The notes below the pieces were generated by a model, which was not told the DNA's origin, did no database searches, and saw only the letters and a list, made by a program, of their open reading frames with translations. Both the position numbers and the translations under genes were made by a program. DNA of 64,000 bases from Paenibacillus glycanilyticus (GTDB taxonomy: Bacteria; Bacillota; Bacilli; Paenibacillales; Paenibacillaceae). The DNA lies in contig NZ_BSSQ01000013.1 of the NCBI RefSeq assembly GCF_030161375.1, positions 124,001 through 188,000 on the forward strand. Direction: 5' to 3'. This document shows positions 16,243 to 23,982 of the stretch, piece after piece. Positions within the stretch are counted from its first letter, which is position 1. Every line of letters starts with the position of its first letter.

Positions 16243-18054
16243 TTAATCAATCCGAAAGACGGGGCCTTTCGGATAAAACGGCAAATGTTTGCCTTTGGGC
16301 AGAAGATAAGCATGATCCCGTTTGATGCGAAGCCGGTCGCACTCGCCATCGGTAATGATGAGTATTGGACCATTCTTCGGGAAGTCCTCCGCATGCTCCA
16401 GCAGATCAATGGCCGGCTGCAGAATGGTGCCGCCGCGTCCTTTCACTTGGACTCGATCGCTGATGAGATCGGGGGACATATAGCCGGCATCATACGGTGC
16501 GGCATCGCAAAAAATAATGCGCGCCAACGGCACGTCGCGGGCTGCGGCATAACTGGCAATGGCACCCAGACATTTGGCGAGCAGCTTCTTGTCCATGGAA
16601 CCCGAAGTATCAAGAATAACGCCAAACGTCCGCCCGTCCTCGGCGCTTCCAGAGTCCACCCATTGCGGCCTTGGAATATCCGGGGTAGAAGACTGGCGTC
16701 TGGAGACGCGGGAATAAGTCCGTTTCTTCTCAAGCGGAGTAAAATATTGATCGAACCAGCGGGCTAGCTCAACATCCCATTTGATCGGAGGCTGGCCCAA
16801 TGCGCGGATCTCTTCAACCAGTCCGGATGGAAGATAACCGCGGCTTTGCTCTTCATGATAAATCAAGCCTTGCTGCATGGCATTCCGGCAGAAATCATCC
16901 AGGCTTTGTCCCTCGCGATTATCCCGCAAACCAGATGAACCTTGGTCTAATATATCCCCTAATCCATTCCCCCGGAGAGTCGCTAATTTGCGGTAGACCC
17001 GAATATCCGCGACCATCCTGTCGTAGATGGATTCGGCGTTAAGACCTCTTAATTCGGGGTCCAGCATGAGACCTACACGAGGATATTCTCCAATCTTCAT
17101 CTCCACAAGCCAAAGATTAATGACATAATCACAAGCGATATTCCACAAGTAATGGTCGCGCCCCATGCATCGTTCATGATGCTGGAGTCCGGCATGCAAC
17201 AGCTCATGCGCCATGACAAACAATGTCTCGTCATCGGTTAAGCCAGCTGCGGGATTCATGTAGATGATTCGATCAAGGATATTAATGGCTGCAATAGAAA
17301 TATCGAGTCGTTGGCAAATTTGCGCGTCTTCCACAATTTTAAAGCCCGCAGCAAGCGCTCCAAGCAGTGGATAATGATCAATAAACCATCGTTTCGCTCT
17401 AACCGCAGCGGTAAGCGAAGCAGATTCGGAGGTAATCGAGTCCAGATGACCGCCCGCAACGCTAACCGCCTTGGTAACCGCATTTGCGAGACCTTTGGCC
17501 AAATAAGCCTCCCAATCCGGATCCTTATCGTAATAATAAAAAGAAGTTTTTTTCTCGGTATAATCCATGTCGCTTGCGGAAGGCCCGGCCGTGCCAGCAA
17601 AGTTCAGCGATGGAGGAAGTCCGCGTTCCAGTAAATAGGTATATAGCTGCTGCTCATCCTTGACCGGAAGTTCGAACCGGGTTTCCATATCGGCCGGCGG
17701 AGTTCCGATCTTCAGATCATGCAGGAAACGCGCCACGTATACATCGCAGGCCGCATTCCAATAATGCTGCCGCTCCTGCTGTTTCACCTTGAAATGGCCA
17801 AGGCCGAGATGCAGAAGACAATGAGCGAGTACATAGATCCATTCGGAGGTTTCGCCCCGTCTCTTGGGATGGAGATAGATCCTTCCGTTGTGAGTGACGA
17901 TAGCCCATCCATTCGGAGGATAAGGATTGTCTTCTTGCCGGCTGATATGGGCACGCGCTGCTAATGGCGAAAATATGGGATGATTCGATATGAATGCAAT
18001 GGCCGCATGCGCATTTTTTGTTGCCGGATCTTCAGGTTTGGTTTTACGTGACAT
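16243..18054 (-). CDS. VWA-like / DUF2201-type metallopeptidase-like protein
   Basis: The 603-aa cytoplasmic protein combines a putative metallopeptidase region with a C-terminal von Willebrand A-like domain. The zinc motif MAHELLHAGLQHH (HELLH at 283-287) is followed by NIACDYVINLWL. An earlier copy of the same block, VLAHCLLHLGLGHF (78-82) followed by NAACDVYVARFL, lacks the catalytic glutamate. The MIDAS motif DTSGS is at 482-486, with IITDGECD near the end. It is co-transcribed with the MoxR-type AAA+ ATPase seven bases upstream; such pairs act as ATP-driven chaperone-like machines, with the VWA protein as partner. Target unknown. Confidence 0.82.
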   Translation of the reverse strand: MSRKTKPEDPATKNAHAAIAFISNHPIFSPLAARAHISRQEDNPYPPNGWAIVTHNGRIYLHPKRRGETSEWIYVLAHCLLHLGLGHFKVKQQERQHYWNAACDVYVARFLHDLKIGTPPADMETRFELPVKDEQQLYTYLLERGLPPSLNFAGTAGPSASDMDYTEKKTSFYYYDKDPDWEAYLAKGLANAVTKAVSVAGGHLDSITSESASLTAAVRAKRWFIDHYPLLGALAAGFKIVEDAQICQRLDISIAAINILDRIIYMNPAAGLTDDETLFVMAHELLHAGLQHHERCMGRDHYLWNIACDYVINLWLVEMKIGEYPRVGLMLDPELRGLNAESIYDRMVADIRVYRKLATLRGNGLGDILDQGSSGLRDNREGQSLDDFCRNAMQQGLIYHEEQSRGYLPSGLVEEIRALGQPPIKWDVELARWFDQYFTPLEKKRTYSRVSRRQSSTPDIPRPQWVDSGSAEDGRTFGVILDTSGSMDKKLLAKCLGAIASYAAARDVPLARIIFCDAAPYDAGYMSPDLISDRVQVKGRGGTILQPAIDLLEHAEDFPKNGPILIITDGECDRLRIKRDHAYLLPKGKHLPFYPKGPVFRID

Positions 18055-18061
18055 CCTTTTA

Positions 18062-19120
18062 TCACCGGTCTTTCACAGCTAGTCTAGGCAAATCGCGCAC
18101 AATCTCAACCATAAGCCAATCCGGAATGTTGTCTTCCTGCTCATGTTTGGCAACAACCATTTGGGCGATTTCGAAGGAGATCATGCTTAGATCCTTAATC
18201 AACCTTTTAGCGTTATGCGCGAACTGCCGGTGGGGATCACGGATTTGATCTTTGCTTGCGGGCAGCTCCTTCACGATTTGAGAACGGAAGGCTTGGGCAA
18301 GGAAATAAAGAACATCGCGATCTTCCGGAGCGTCCGGGAATCCTACTTTTCCTTCAATAATCTGATTCAGCTGATATTTGCTGCTCAAATTTTTGTAGAA
18401 GGCTTTAAACTGCACGGCATGGGTCGGGGTAAGCGCACCGTTAGCCAGAATGCCGACAATATCTGTCGAGATCGTCTCTCCGAATTCGCTTAGTGCATCC
18501 GAGAGCATGTGCCAGGAGCGTGGCGTCGAGAAGGTTTCTTCGCTTTTTGGCGGAGGACTCCACAGATGATCGGGTCTAGTCTCTAAGTACTCAATAACAA
18601 CAGGGTGAAGGGAAGCTTCGTAAGCCCAACCGATCCAATCTTTGAATGAGACATTTAATTGGACATGGAACATCCGGTTAATAAGGGCGGAGCTCATCGG
18701 TTTGACGATGGCGCTGTCTTGAGCGCGGTTCCCGGCACCAATGACAATGGACCCTTCAGGTAAATGGTAGTTTCCGATCCGGCGTTCATGAATCAGACTG
18801 TAGAACGCTTTTTGTACTTCCTGCGAACAGGCGTTAAGTTCATCGAGAAAAAGGCAGTAAGGTTCATCGCGTGCGATCATGGCCGGCGGACAAAATTGGC
18901 TTTTGCCATCTCGGATCTGAGGGACGCCAATAATATCTTCGGGTGCCAGCTGGGAACCTAAAAGAGAGACGCAAGGGAGGCCAACTTGCTTCGCGAATCT
19001 TTCAACTAGCGAGGATTTCCCGATTCCCGGTGCTCCCCAGATGAAGACGGGACGGATCACGGAAACGTTAAGCAAAATATCCATTAGCTGCGTGGCAGTT
19101 ACGGGTGTGGCAATATTCAT
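18062..19120 (-). CDS. MoxR-family AAA+ ATPase
   Basis: The 352-aa ATPase has Walker A in WGAPGIGKSSLVERF (residues ~29-43), Walker B in CLFLDELNACSQEVQ, sensor 1 in VIGAGNRAQDS and the arginine-finger region SSALINRMFHV. The helix-2 insert typical of MoxR proteins is present. It should form hexamers that remodel or activate a target together with the VWA/metallopeptidase partner encoded next on the same strand. ATG 19120 follows AAGGAG. The 273-bp gap to the divergent hmp gene contains the promoters for both. Confidence 0.88.
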   Translation of the reverse strand: MNIATPVTATQLMDILLNVSVIRPVFIWGAPGIGKSSLVERFAKQVGLPCVSLLGSQLAPEDIIGVPQIRDGKSQFCPPAMIARDEPYCLFLDELNACSQEVQKAFYSLIHERRIGNYHLPEGSIVIGAGNRAQDSAIVKPMSSALINRMFHVQLNVSFKDWIGWAYEASLHPVVIEYLETRPDHLWSPPPKSEETFSTPRSWHMLSDALSEFGETISTDIVGILANGALTPTHAVQFKAFYKNLSSKYQLNQIIEGKVGFPDAPEDRDVLYFLAQAFRSQIVKELPASKDQIRDPHRQFAHNAKRLIKDLSMISFEIAQMVVAKHEQEDNIPDWLMVEIVRDLPRLAVKDR

Positions 19121-19312
19121 AGATCGTTTAGTACTCCTTGCCTATTTAATATCTACAACGATTATAGCAAAGAGGGTTAATTCCAATAAGAGAAGAATCA
19201 ATTATATTCATCTGTTATTTTATGACAAGTGGGGGAGGCTAGTAATTAGTTGAAATGACGATTTGGTTACCCTAGTCTCTGATAACGAACTTCACATATC
19301 GTTCCCAATTCA

Positions 19313-19328
19313 TGTGACTGGAGTCACA
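19313..19328. promoter_or_regulatory. Crp/Fnr box in the hmp promoter
   Basis: TGTGACTGGAGTCACA is an exact match to TGTGA-N6-TCACA. It is followed by TATAAT at 19351-19356; the box centre lies about 42 bp before the predicted start, which is the class II activator position. Outer arms CCAATTC and GAATTGG extend the dyad. Confidence 0.75.
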
Positions 19329-19393
19329 TCGGGAATTGGTTTCTCTTCCGTATAATTAAACCATGACAAGATGAAGAAAGCGGGGAAAGCTCC

Positions 19394-20629
19394 ATGCTAA
19401 GCGAAAAGATGATTGCCATCATTAAATCGACCGTACCGGTGCTTGAGGTTCACGGGACGGCGATTACGAAACGGTTTTATCAATTATTGTTTGCTAGTCA
19501 TCCCGAGTTGTTGAACGTCTTTAATCATGCGAATCAAAGACAAGGCAAACAACAAGCTGCGTTAGCCAATGCCGTTTATGCAGCCGCCCTATATATTGAT
19601 AAGCTCGAAACGATTCTTCCGGCCGTTAAGCAGATTGCGCACAAGCATCGCAGTCTTGGCATTACGGCAGACCAATACCCGATCGTCGGACAAAATCTGC
19701 TGCAAGCCATCAAGGAAGTGTTGGGAGATGCGGCAACCGAGGAGATTCTTGGTGCATGGGCGGAAGCGTACGGCGTGATCGCGGGCGTATTCATCCAGGT
19801 AGAAGCGGAGATGTATAAGGAAGCGGAAGAGCAACAAGGGGGATGGGCCGGTTATCGGGCATTCCGGGTCGAGCGCAAAGTGCGGGAGAGCAGCGTCATT
19901 TCGTCCTTCTATCTGGTGCCGGAGGATGGCGGAGCTATTGCTTCGTTTAAGCCCGGCCAGTATGTTAGCGTAAAGATGGATATTCCAGGCGAGGCGAACA
20001 CGCATATTCGCCAGTACAGCTTATCGGACGCCCCTGGCAAACCGTATTACCGGATATCCGTCAAAAAAGAAGAAGCTCACCATGGCGATCCTGCCGGTGT
20101 TGCTTCCGTGTACCTGCACGAACAGGTGAAGGAAGGCGATATGCTCCTGTTGTCTGCGCCTGCCGGAGATTTTGCGTTGGATTTGGAAGATAGCCGTCCA
20201 GTGGTGTTCATTAGCGGAGGCGTAGGAGTTACGCCGATGGTCAGCATGCTGAATACGCTGGTAGACCTGAAATCGGAGCGAACCATTGCTTTTATTCACG
20301 CCGCTCATAATGATGAAGTTCATGCGCTGAAGCAGCAAGTAGAAGATACCGTGAAGCAGGCCCAACATGCAAAAGCATATTGGTGTTACTCGAATCCTGT
20401 AGCTCCAGATGCCGGGGATTTTCATAAGGAAGGGTATATCGACCTTCCTTGGCTGCAGGAGATCCTTCCGTCGAAGGAAGCTGTGTATTACTTCTGCGGG
20501 CCTGCGCCGTTTATGGCTCATATCAATCAACTGCTTCTCGAATGGGGAGTCGCTTCGGAAGATATTCATTATGAATTTTTTGGACCAAAAGGCAGTCTGG
20601 AAGAGGAAGCGGAAAAAGCCGCGGGTTAA
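19394..20629 (+). CDS. hmp: flavohemoglobin (nitric oxide dioxygenase)
   Basis: The 411-aa cytoplasmic enzyme oxidises NO to nitrate using O2 and NAD(P)H. The N-terminal globin domain has the distal Tyr29 (FYQ) and the proximal haem ligand His85 (IAHKHRSL), at the same numbers as E. coli Hmp. The ferredoxin-reductase part has the FAD motif HIRQYSLSDAPG and the NAD(P)-binding GGVGVTPMVSML. ATG 19394 follows AAGCGGGGAAAG. The Crp/Fnr box upstream and the Crp/Fnr regulator gene convergent 13 bases downstream suggest oxygen- or NO-linked control. No terminator is visible between the two convergent genes. Confidence 0.97.
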   Translation: MLSEKMIAIIKSTVPVLEVHGTAITKRFYQLLFASHPELLNVFNHANQRQGKQQAALANAVYAAALYIDKLETILPAVKQIAHKHRSLGITADQYPIVGQNLLQAIKEVLGDAATEEILGAWAEAYGVIAGVFIQVEAEMYKEAEEQQGGWAGYRAFRVERKVRESSVISSFYLVPEDGGAIASFKPGQYVSVKMDIPGEANTHIRQYSLSDAPGKPYYRISVKKEEAHHGDPAGVASVYLHEQVKEGDMLLLSAPAGDFALDLEDSRPVVFISGGVGVTPMVSMLNTLVDLKSERTIAFIHAAHNDEVHALKQQVEDTVKQAQHAKAYWCYSNPVAPDAGDFHKEGYIDLPWLQEILPSKEAVYYFCGPAPFMAHINQLLLEWGVASEDIHYEFFGPKGSLEEEAEKAAG

Positions 20630-20642
20630 GTGGCGGTTGTGG

Positions 20643-21146
20643 TTACCTTTCCTTCTTGGAGCGCAGCAGCCGGTTGATCGTCTCCCTCCGCAGACCGAGA
20701 AACTGTCCGATCTCATCTTGCGTAAGCACCTCGGTCAGCTTGGCTGGGGAGATATAATGCTCAAACCAGGCTTCGAGCTTGTGCAGCTTGTCCGCGGGCG
20801 CAATGGCGGTTAACTGGTCGATTCGCTGCTGCATCATGCGCAGCTTATCCTGCAATTGAAGAGCGATGGAGCGGTATCGGTCCGGATGCCGCTCCAGCTC
20901 CTCGTACCAGGAGGCCGAAGGGATTATGTCGACTTCGCTCGCAACCAGGGCGATTGCGGTCCCGAAATAAGGATTAGGGCTTATAAGGGAATGATGCGGA
21001 ATAATCTCATCCGGCACGATAATATTGACCAGAATTTGCGAGCCATCCGGGTGAACGCGCACGATTTTGAGCAGCCCGCTGCGCAGGCGGAAGAGGGGAC
21101 CGGATTGGCCCTGCAGAAATAAAGTTTCGCCTTTATGCAAGTTCAT
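20643..21146 (-). CDS. short Crp/Fnr-family transcriptional regulator
   Basis: The 167-aa protein has a cyclic-nucleotide-binding-like beta-roll (HKGETLFLQGQSGPLFRLRS, GSQILVNIIVPDEIIP), a long dimerisation helix and a helix-turn-helix TQDEIGQFLGLRRETINRLL. The recognition helix has RETINR, matching the Arg-Glu-...-Arg that reads TGTGA in Crp. It has no cysteine cluster, so it is not an FeS-type Fnr. It is ~50 residues shorter than usual: the N-terminal helix is minimal and the chain ends right after the recognition helix, without the winged beta-hairpin. The TGTGA-N6-TCACA box in front of the convergent hmp gene is its probable target. Confidence 0.85.
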   Translation of the reverse strand: MNLHKGETLFLQGQSGPLFRLRSGLLKIVRVHPDGSQILVNIIVPDEIIPHHSLISPNPYFGTAIALVASEVDIIPSASWYEELERHPDRYRSIALQLQDKLRMMQQRIDQLTAIAPADKLHKLEAWFEHYISPAKLTEVLTQDEIGQFLGLRRETINRLLRSKKER

Positions 21147-21181
21147 AAGCTTAAAGCCTCCAACCGTCTAGAGCGAAGTAG

Positions 21182-21211
21182 CGAAGCCCATACAGGGCTT
21201 CGTTTTTTTGT
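21182..21211 (+). terminator. plus-strand terminator inside the crp leader
   Basis: CGAAGCCC-ATACA-GGGCTTCG followed by seven T residues on the plus strand. The only plus-strand gene that could use it is hmp, whose transcript would then run antisense through the whole regulator gene. Confidence 0.7.
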
Positions 21212-21305
21212 TTTCATTATACGATAGATCGTATTTTGATGTTGCAATGCTTTCCGGTTCTTGTATCCTGAATAGAGAACTTGCGTTCGATAAGGAGGAG
21301 CCGGA

Positions 21306-21878
21306 TTGCGGAAGCTAAGGAACGATCGGGACATCATCGAACTGGTGTCGGAAGACGAATGGATGATGAAGATTTTGCATACGGCGGGGTCATTGGGCTT
21401 GCCCGATTGGTGGGTATGCGCTGGTTTTGTTAGATCTAAGGTGTGGGATTATCTGCACGGTTATACGGAACGGTTTGCGTTGCCGGATGTGGACGTCATT
21501 TATTTTGATCCGTCGATAACGGATGAGGCGGTTGAAAAAGAACTGGAGCAGAAGCTGAGAAGCTTGATGCCGGAGGTTCCGTGGTCGGTGAAAAACGAAG
21601 CCAGAATGCATCTTGCGAACGAGATTGAACCCTATGCATCGGCTGTTGATGCCATGTCCAAATTTCCGGAGACCGTTACCGCATTAGGTCTGACCTTGGA
21701 TGAACGGAAAAGAGTCGTTTTGTCCGCGCCACATGGGATTAGCGACCTGTTGGAATTCGTTGTCCGGCCTACGCCTTATTTCGAGCAATCGCCGGAACTA
21801 ATGGCCATCTTCGAGAAACGCCTCGTGCAGAAGAACTGGCGGAGCAGGTGGAGCAAGATTGAGGTTGCCGCTCGTTAG
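21306..21878 (+). CDS. nucleotidyltransferase family protein (DUF925 type)
   Basis: The 190-aa protein matches the short nucleotidyltransferase-like family: GSLGLPDWWVCAGFVRSKVWD near the start, and LPDVDVIYFDP carrying the Asp pair expected for metal binding, then NEARMHL and APHGISDLLEFVVRPTPYF. Biochemical substrate is unknown. TTG 21306 is used because AAGGAGGAGCCGGA lies just before it. It stands alone, with a GC-rich hairpin and a terminator downstream. Confidence 0.82.
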   Translation: MRKLRNDRDIIELVSEDEWMMKILHTAGSLGLPDWWVCAGFVRSKVWDYLHGYTERFALPDVDVIYFDPSITDEAVEKELEQKLRSLMPEVPWSVKNEARMHLANEIEPYASAVDAMSKFPETVTALGLTLDERKRVVLSAPHGISDLLEFVVRPTPYFEQSPELMAIFEKRLVQKNWRSRWSKIEVAAR

Positions 21879-21888
21879 ATAGCGCGGC

Positions 21889-21957
21889 GAGCGCGCGGTG
21901 CAGCCGCGAATGCAGCCAGCAGCAGGCTTTTTGCCTGCTGCAGCGCAGGCGCGCGCA
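21889..21957. other. GC-rich imperfect inverted repeat
   Basis: An inner perfect stem GCAGCAGGC/GCCTGCTGC with a T-loop (21918-21941) lies inside outer GGTGC/GCACC arms, in a stretch made almost only of G and C. It has no T-run on the outside, so it is not a standard terminator. It stands out from the average composition of the surrounding genes. Confidence 0.5.
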
Positions 21958-22020
21958 CCGAATTAACAATGCAAGTCATACTCTATGAAAAATGTTAATA
22001 ATATGTAACTAAGAGAGGAA

Positions 22021-22043
22021 GAGAGGGACACCCCTCTCTTTTT
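22021..22043 (+). terminator. intrinsic terminator
   Basis: GAGAGGG-ACAC-CCCTCTC followed by five T residues, between the nucleotidyltransferase gene and the convergent MarR gene. Confidence 0.7.
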
Positions 22044-22047
22044 CATC

Positions 22048-22467
22048 CTAAGCTTTTTCATTAAAGTAGTTGTAAGCTTTCGTCAATAAGTCCGCAAGCA
22101 TCAGGCTTTGCTCGTCGCCAAGATGCTCGACCAGACCGCCTAGATGCCGGTTTAATTGTTCCACGGCTTCTTGCGCAATCTGCTCGCCGTCAGGGGTCAG
22201 TTCAATGCCTACAGACCTTCTGTCGTCTGGATCGACGGTGCGTTCCACCAACCCGTCCGCCATCAGTTTTTTGAGGAGTTGGGTGACGGTCGGCGTAGTA
22301 ACGAGCAGCTTTTTGCCGATGTCTGATACTTTGATTTTAGGATTGTCTTCATCCGTATTGGCCATGATGCAGAACAACAGACGCAGTTCGCTCTTGTTGT
22401 AACCGTTAACCGATCTTTCTCTCCACTCGGCTTTTGCAAAGCGGGTAAAAGATTCCCTCAATTGCAT
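22048..22467 (-). CDS. MarR-family transcriptional regulator
   Basis: The 139-aa protein has a winged helix with KVSDIGKKLLVTTPTVTQLLKKL as the helix-turn-helix and DPDDRRSVGIELTP as the wing with the family DxRR. ATG 22467 (MQLRESFTRF) is chosen because AGGAG is 6 bases upstream; GTG 22497 with GGAG is an alternative, and the open frame runs further. It is divergent from the ugd operon, with an imperfect dyad TAGTTAAGTTGGTAAACTA at 22573-22591 in the gap, so it may control that operon and itself. Confidence 0.85.
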   Translation of the reverse strand: MQLRESFTRFAKAEWRERSVNGYNKSELRLLFCIMANTDEDNPKIKVSDIGKKLLVTTPTVTQLLKKLMADGLVERTVDPDDRRSVGIELTPDGEQIAQEAVEQLNRHLGGLVEHLGDEQSLMLADLLTKAYNYFNEKA

Positions 22468-22572
22468 GATTATCTCCTGATGGTTGTCGTTGTCCACCTT
22501 ACCTACTCCAATCCGTAAAGTTGTTAATTGTTTATACTTGAAATATATCATATTTCTCATTATTATGATGAT

Positions 22573-22591
22573 AGTTAAGTTGGTAAACTAA
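22573..22591. promoter_or_regulatory. imperfect dyad between MarR and ugd
   Basis: TAGTTAA-GTTGG-TAAACTA has one mismatch between arms and lies 33 bp before the ugd start. Possible MarR operator; weak evidence. Confidence 0.3.
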
Positions 22592-22623
22592 ATACTTATC
22601 ACCAAATTAAATGAGGTGGTCAC

Positions 22624-23982
22624 ATGGTTAACGTTGGAGTAATGGGTACGGGTTACGTTGGACTTGTCCATGGAGCTGTACTTTCCAGTTATGGGTTCCG
22701 GGTTACCTGTATGGACGTCGACGAGCATAAGATCGAACGTCTGAACCAAGGTTTTTCTCCCATTTATGAGCCCGGGCTTGAGGAATTGCTGCAAAGCGGC
22801 ATTCGCAAGGGGACATTAACCTTCACCACTAACGCTCAGCAAGTCGTTCAGTCGAGCGACGTATTGTTCATTGCGGTTGGAACGCCAGCGAAGGAAGACG
22901 GCAGCGCGGATCTTACGTACGTCTGGGAAGTGGTTCAGCAGATAGGTAAATATATAAATGGCAACAAGGTTATCGTCAGCAAATCCACCATGCCGGTTGG
23001 AACAAGCCGGAACATTGAGGGTTATCTGGGCAACATGCTGAAAGGCACTCCCTATCAGGCGCATGTTGCTTCCAATCCGGAATTTCTAAGACAAGGCAAA
23101 GCGGTTAGCGACTCGTTATCGCCAAGCCGGGTTGTTATCGGAGCCGACAGCGAAGAGGCGGTGCAAATGCTGAAGACCGTCTACGCTACTCATCTTGAGC
23201 AGGATGTCCCGTTTCTATTCACGAACCTGGAAACCTCCGAGATGATCAAATACGCTTCGAACTCCTTCTTGGCGGTCAAAATTTCATTCATCAACGAATT
23301 GGCTCTCTTGTCCGAGAAGGTTGGCGCACGGATTCAGGATATTGCAACAGGCATGGGTATGGACGACAGGATCTCGCCGCATTTCCTGCAGGCAGGCCCC
23401 GGTTACGGCGGCAGTTGCTTCCCGAAAGATACGCAGGCGATCGTGGATGTCGGCAGGAAGAACGGCGAGGAGCTGTACGTTGTGCGTGCGGCTATTGCGG
23501 CTAATGAGAAGCAGAAGTCGAAGATGGTCAGCAAGATTGAGGAGGCCATTTCCTTTGACGGCACGTTGAAAGGCAAAACGATCGCCATATGGGGACTGAC
23601 CTTCAAGCCGGATACGGACGATATCCGTTACGCGCCAAGCTACGATATTATTCAAGGCTTGCTCGGCAAAGGAGCTGCCGTGAAGGTGTATTGTCCGCAA
23701 GGAATGAAGCAGGCCGCACGTGATTGGCCGGAGCTCAGCGGCCGCATTCAGTATTGCGGCAACGAAGCGGAATGCGCTCAGCAGGCCGACGCGATTGTAT
23801 TGATGACCGAATGGGAGCAATTCCGTGGCGTGAGCTGGGAGCGAATGGCCCGTAGCATGCGAAGGAACGTATTTTTTGATATGCGGAACATGTTTGCGGG
23901 GGATATTGCTATTCGGAATTGGTTCCAATACTACCCTGTGGGCTCTATGGAGCATGGGTATTCATTGCGGGAGGCCCAATGA
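22624..23982 (+). CDS. UDP-glucose 6-dehydrogenase
   Basis: The 452-aa enzyme oxidises UDP-glucose to UDP-glucuronate with two NAD+. It shows the Rossmann motif GTGYVGLVHG at the N-terminus, SNPEFLRQGKAV, the catalytic cysteine in GPGYGGSCFPKDT and the C-terminal GLTFKPDTDDIRYAPS. Length is normal for Ugd/TuaD. ATG 22624 follows GAGGTGGTCAC. The stop overlaps the next start as ATGA, so product is passed on within a tight operon for a UDP-uronate-derived sugar. Confidence 0.95.
   Translation: MVNVGVMGTGYVGLVHGAVLSSYGFRVTCMDVDEHKIERLNQGFSPIYEPGLEELLQSGIRKGTLTFTTNAQQVVQSSDVLFIAVGTPAKEDGSADLTYVWEVVQQIGKYINGNKVIVSKSTMPVGTSRNIEGYLGNMLKGTPYQAHVASNPEFLRQGKAVSDSLSPSRVVIGADSEEAVQMLKTVYATHLEQDVPFLFTNLETSEMIKYASNSFLAVKISFINELALLSEKVGARIQDIATGMGMDDRISPHFLQAGPGYGGSCFPKDTQAIVDVGRKNGEELYVVRAAIAANEKQKSKMVSKIEEAISFDGTLKGKTIAIWGLTFKPDTDDIRYAPSYDIIQGLLGKGAAVKVYCPQGMKQAARDWPELSGRIQYCGNEAECAQQADAIVLMTEWEQFRGVSWERMARSMRRNVFFDMRNMFAGDIAIRNWFQYYPVGSMEHGYSLREAQ

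Noticed and set aside
16135..16767. 210-codon plus-strand frame overlapping the membrane-protein pseudogene and the VWA gene
   Set aside because: It crosses the bidirectional terminator and runs antisense to the VWA domain, which has clear motifs on the other strand.
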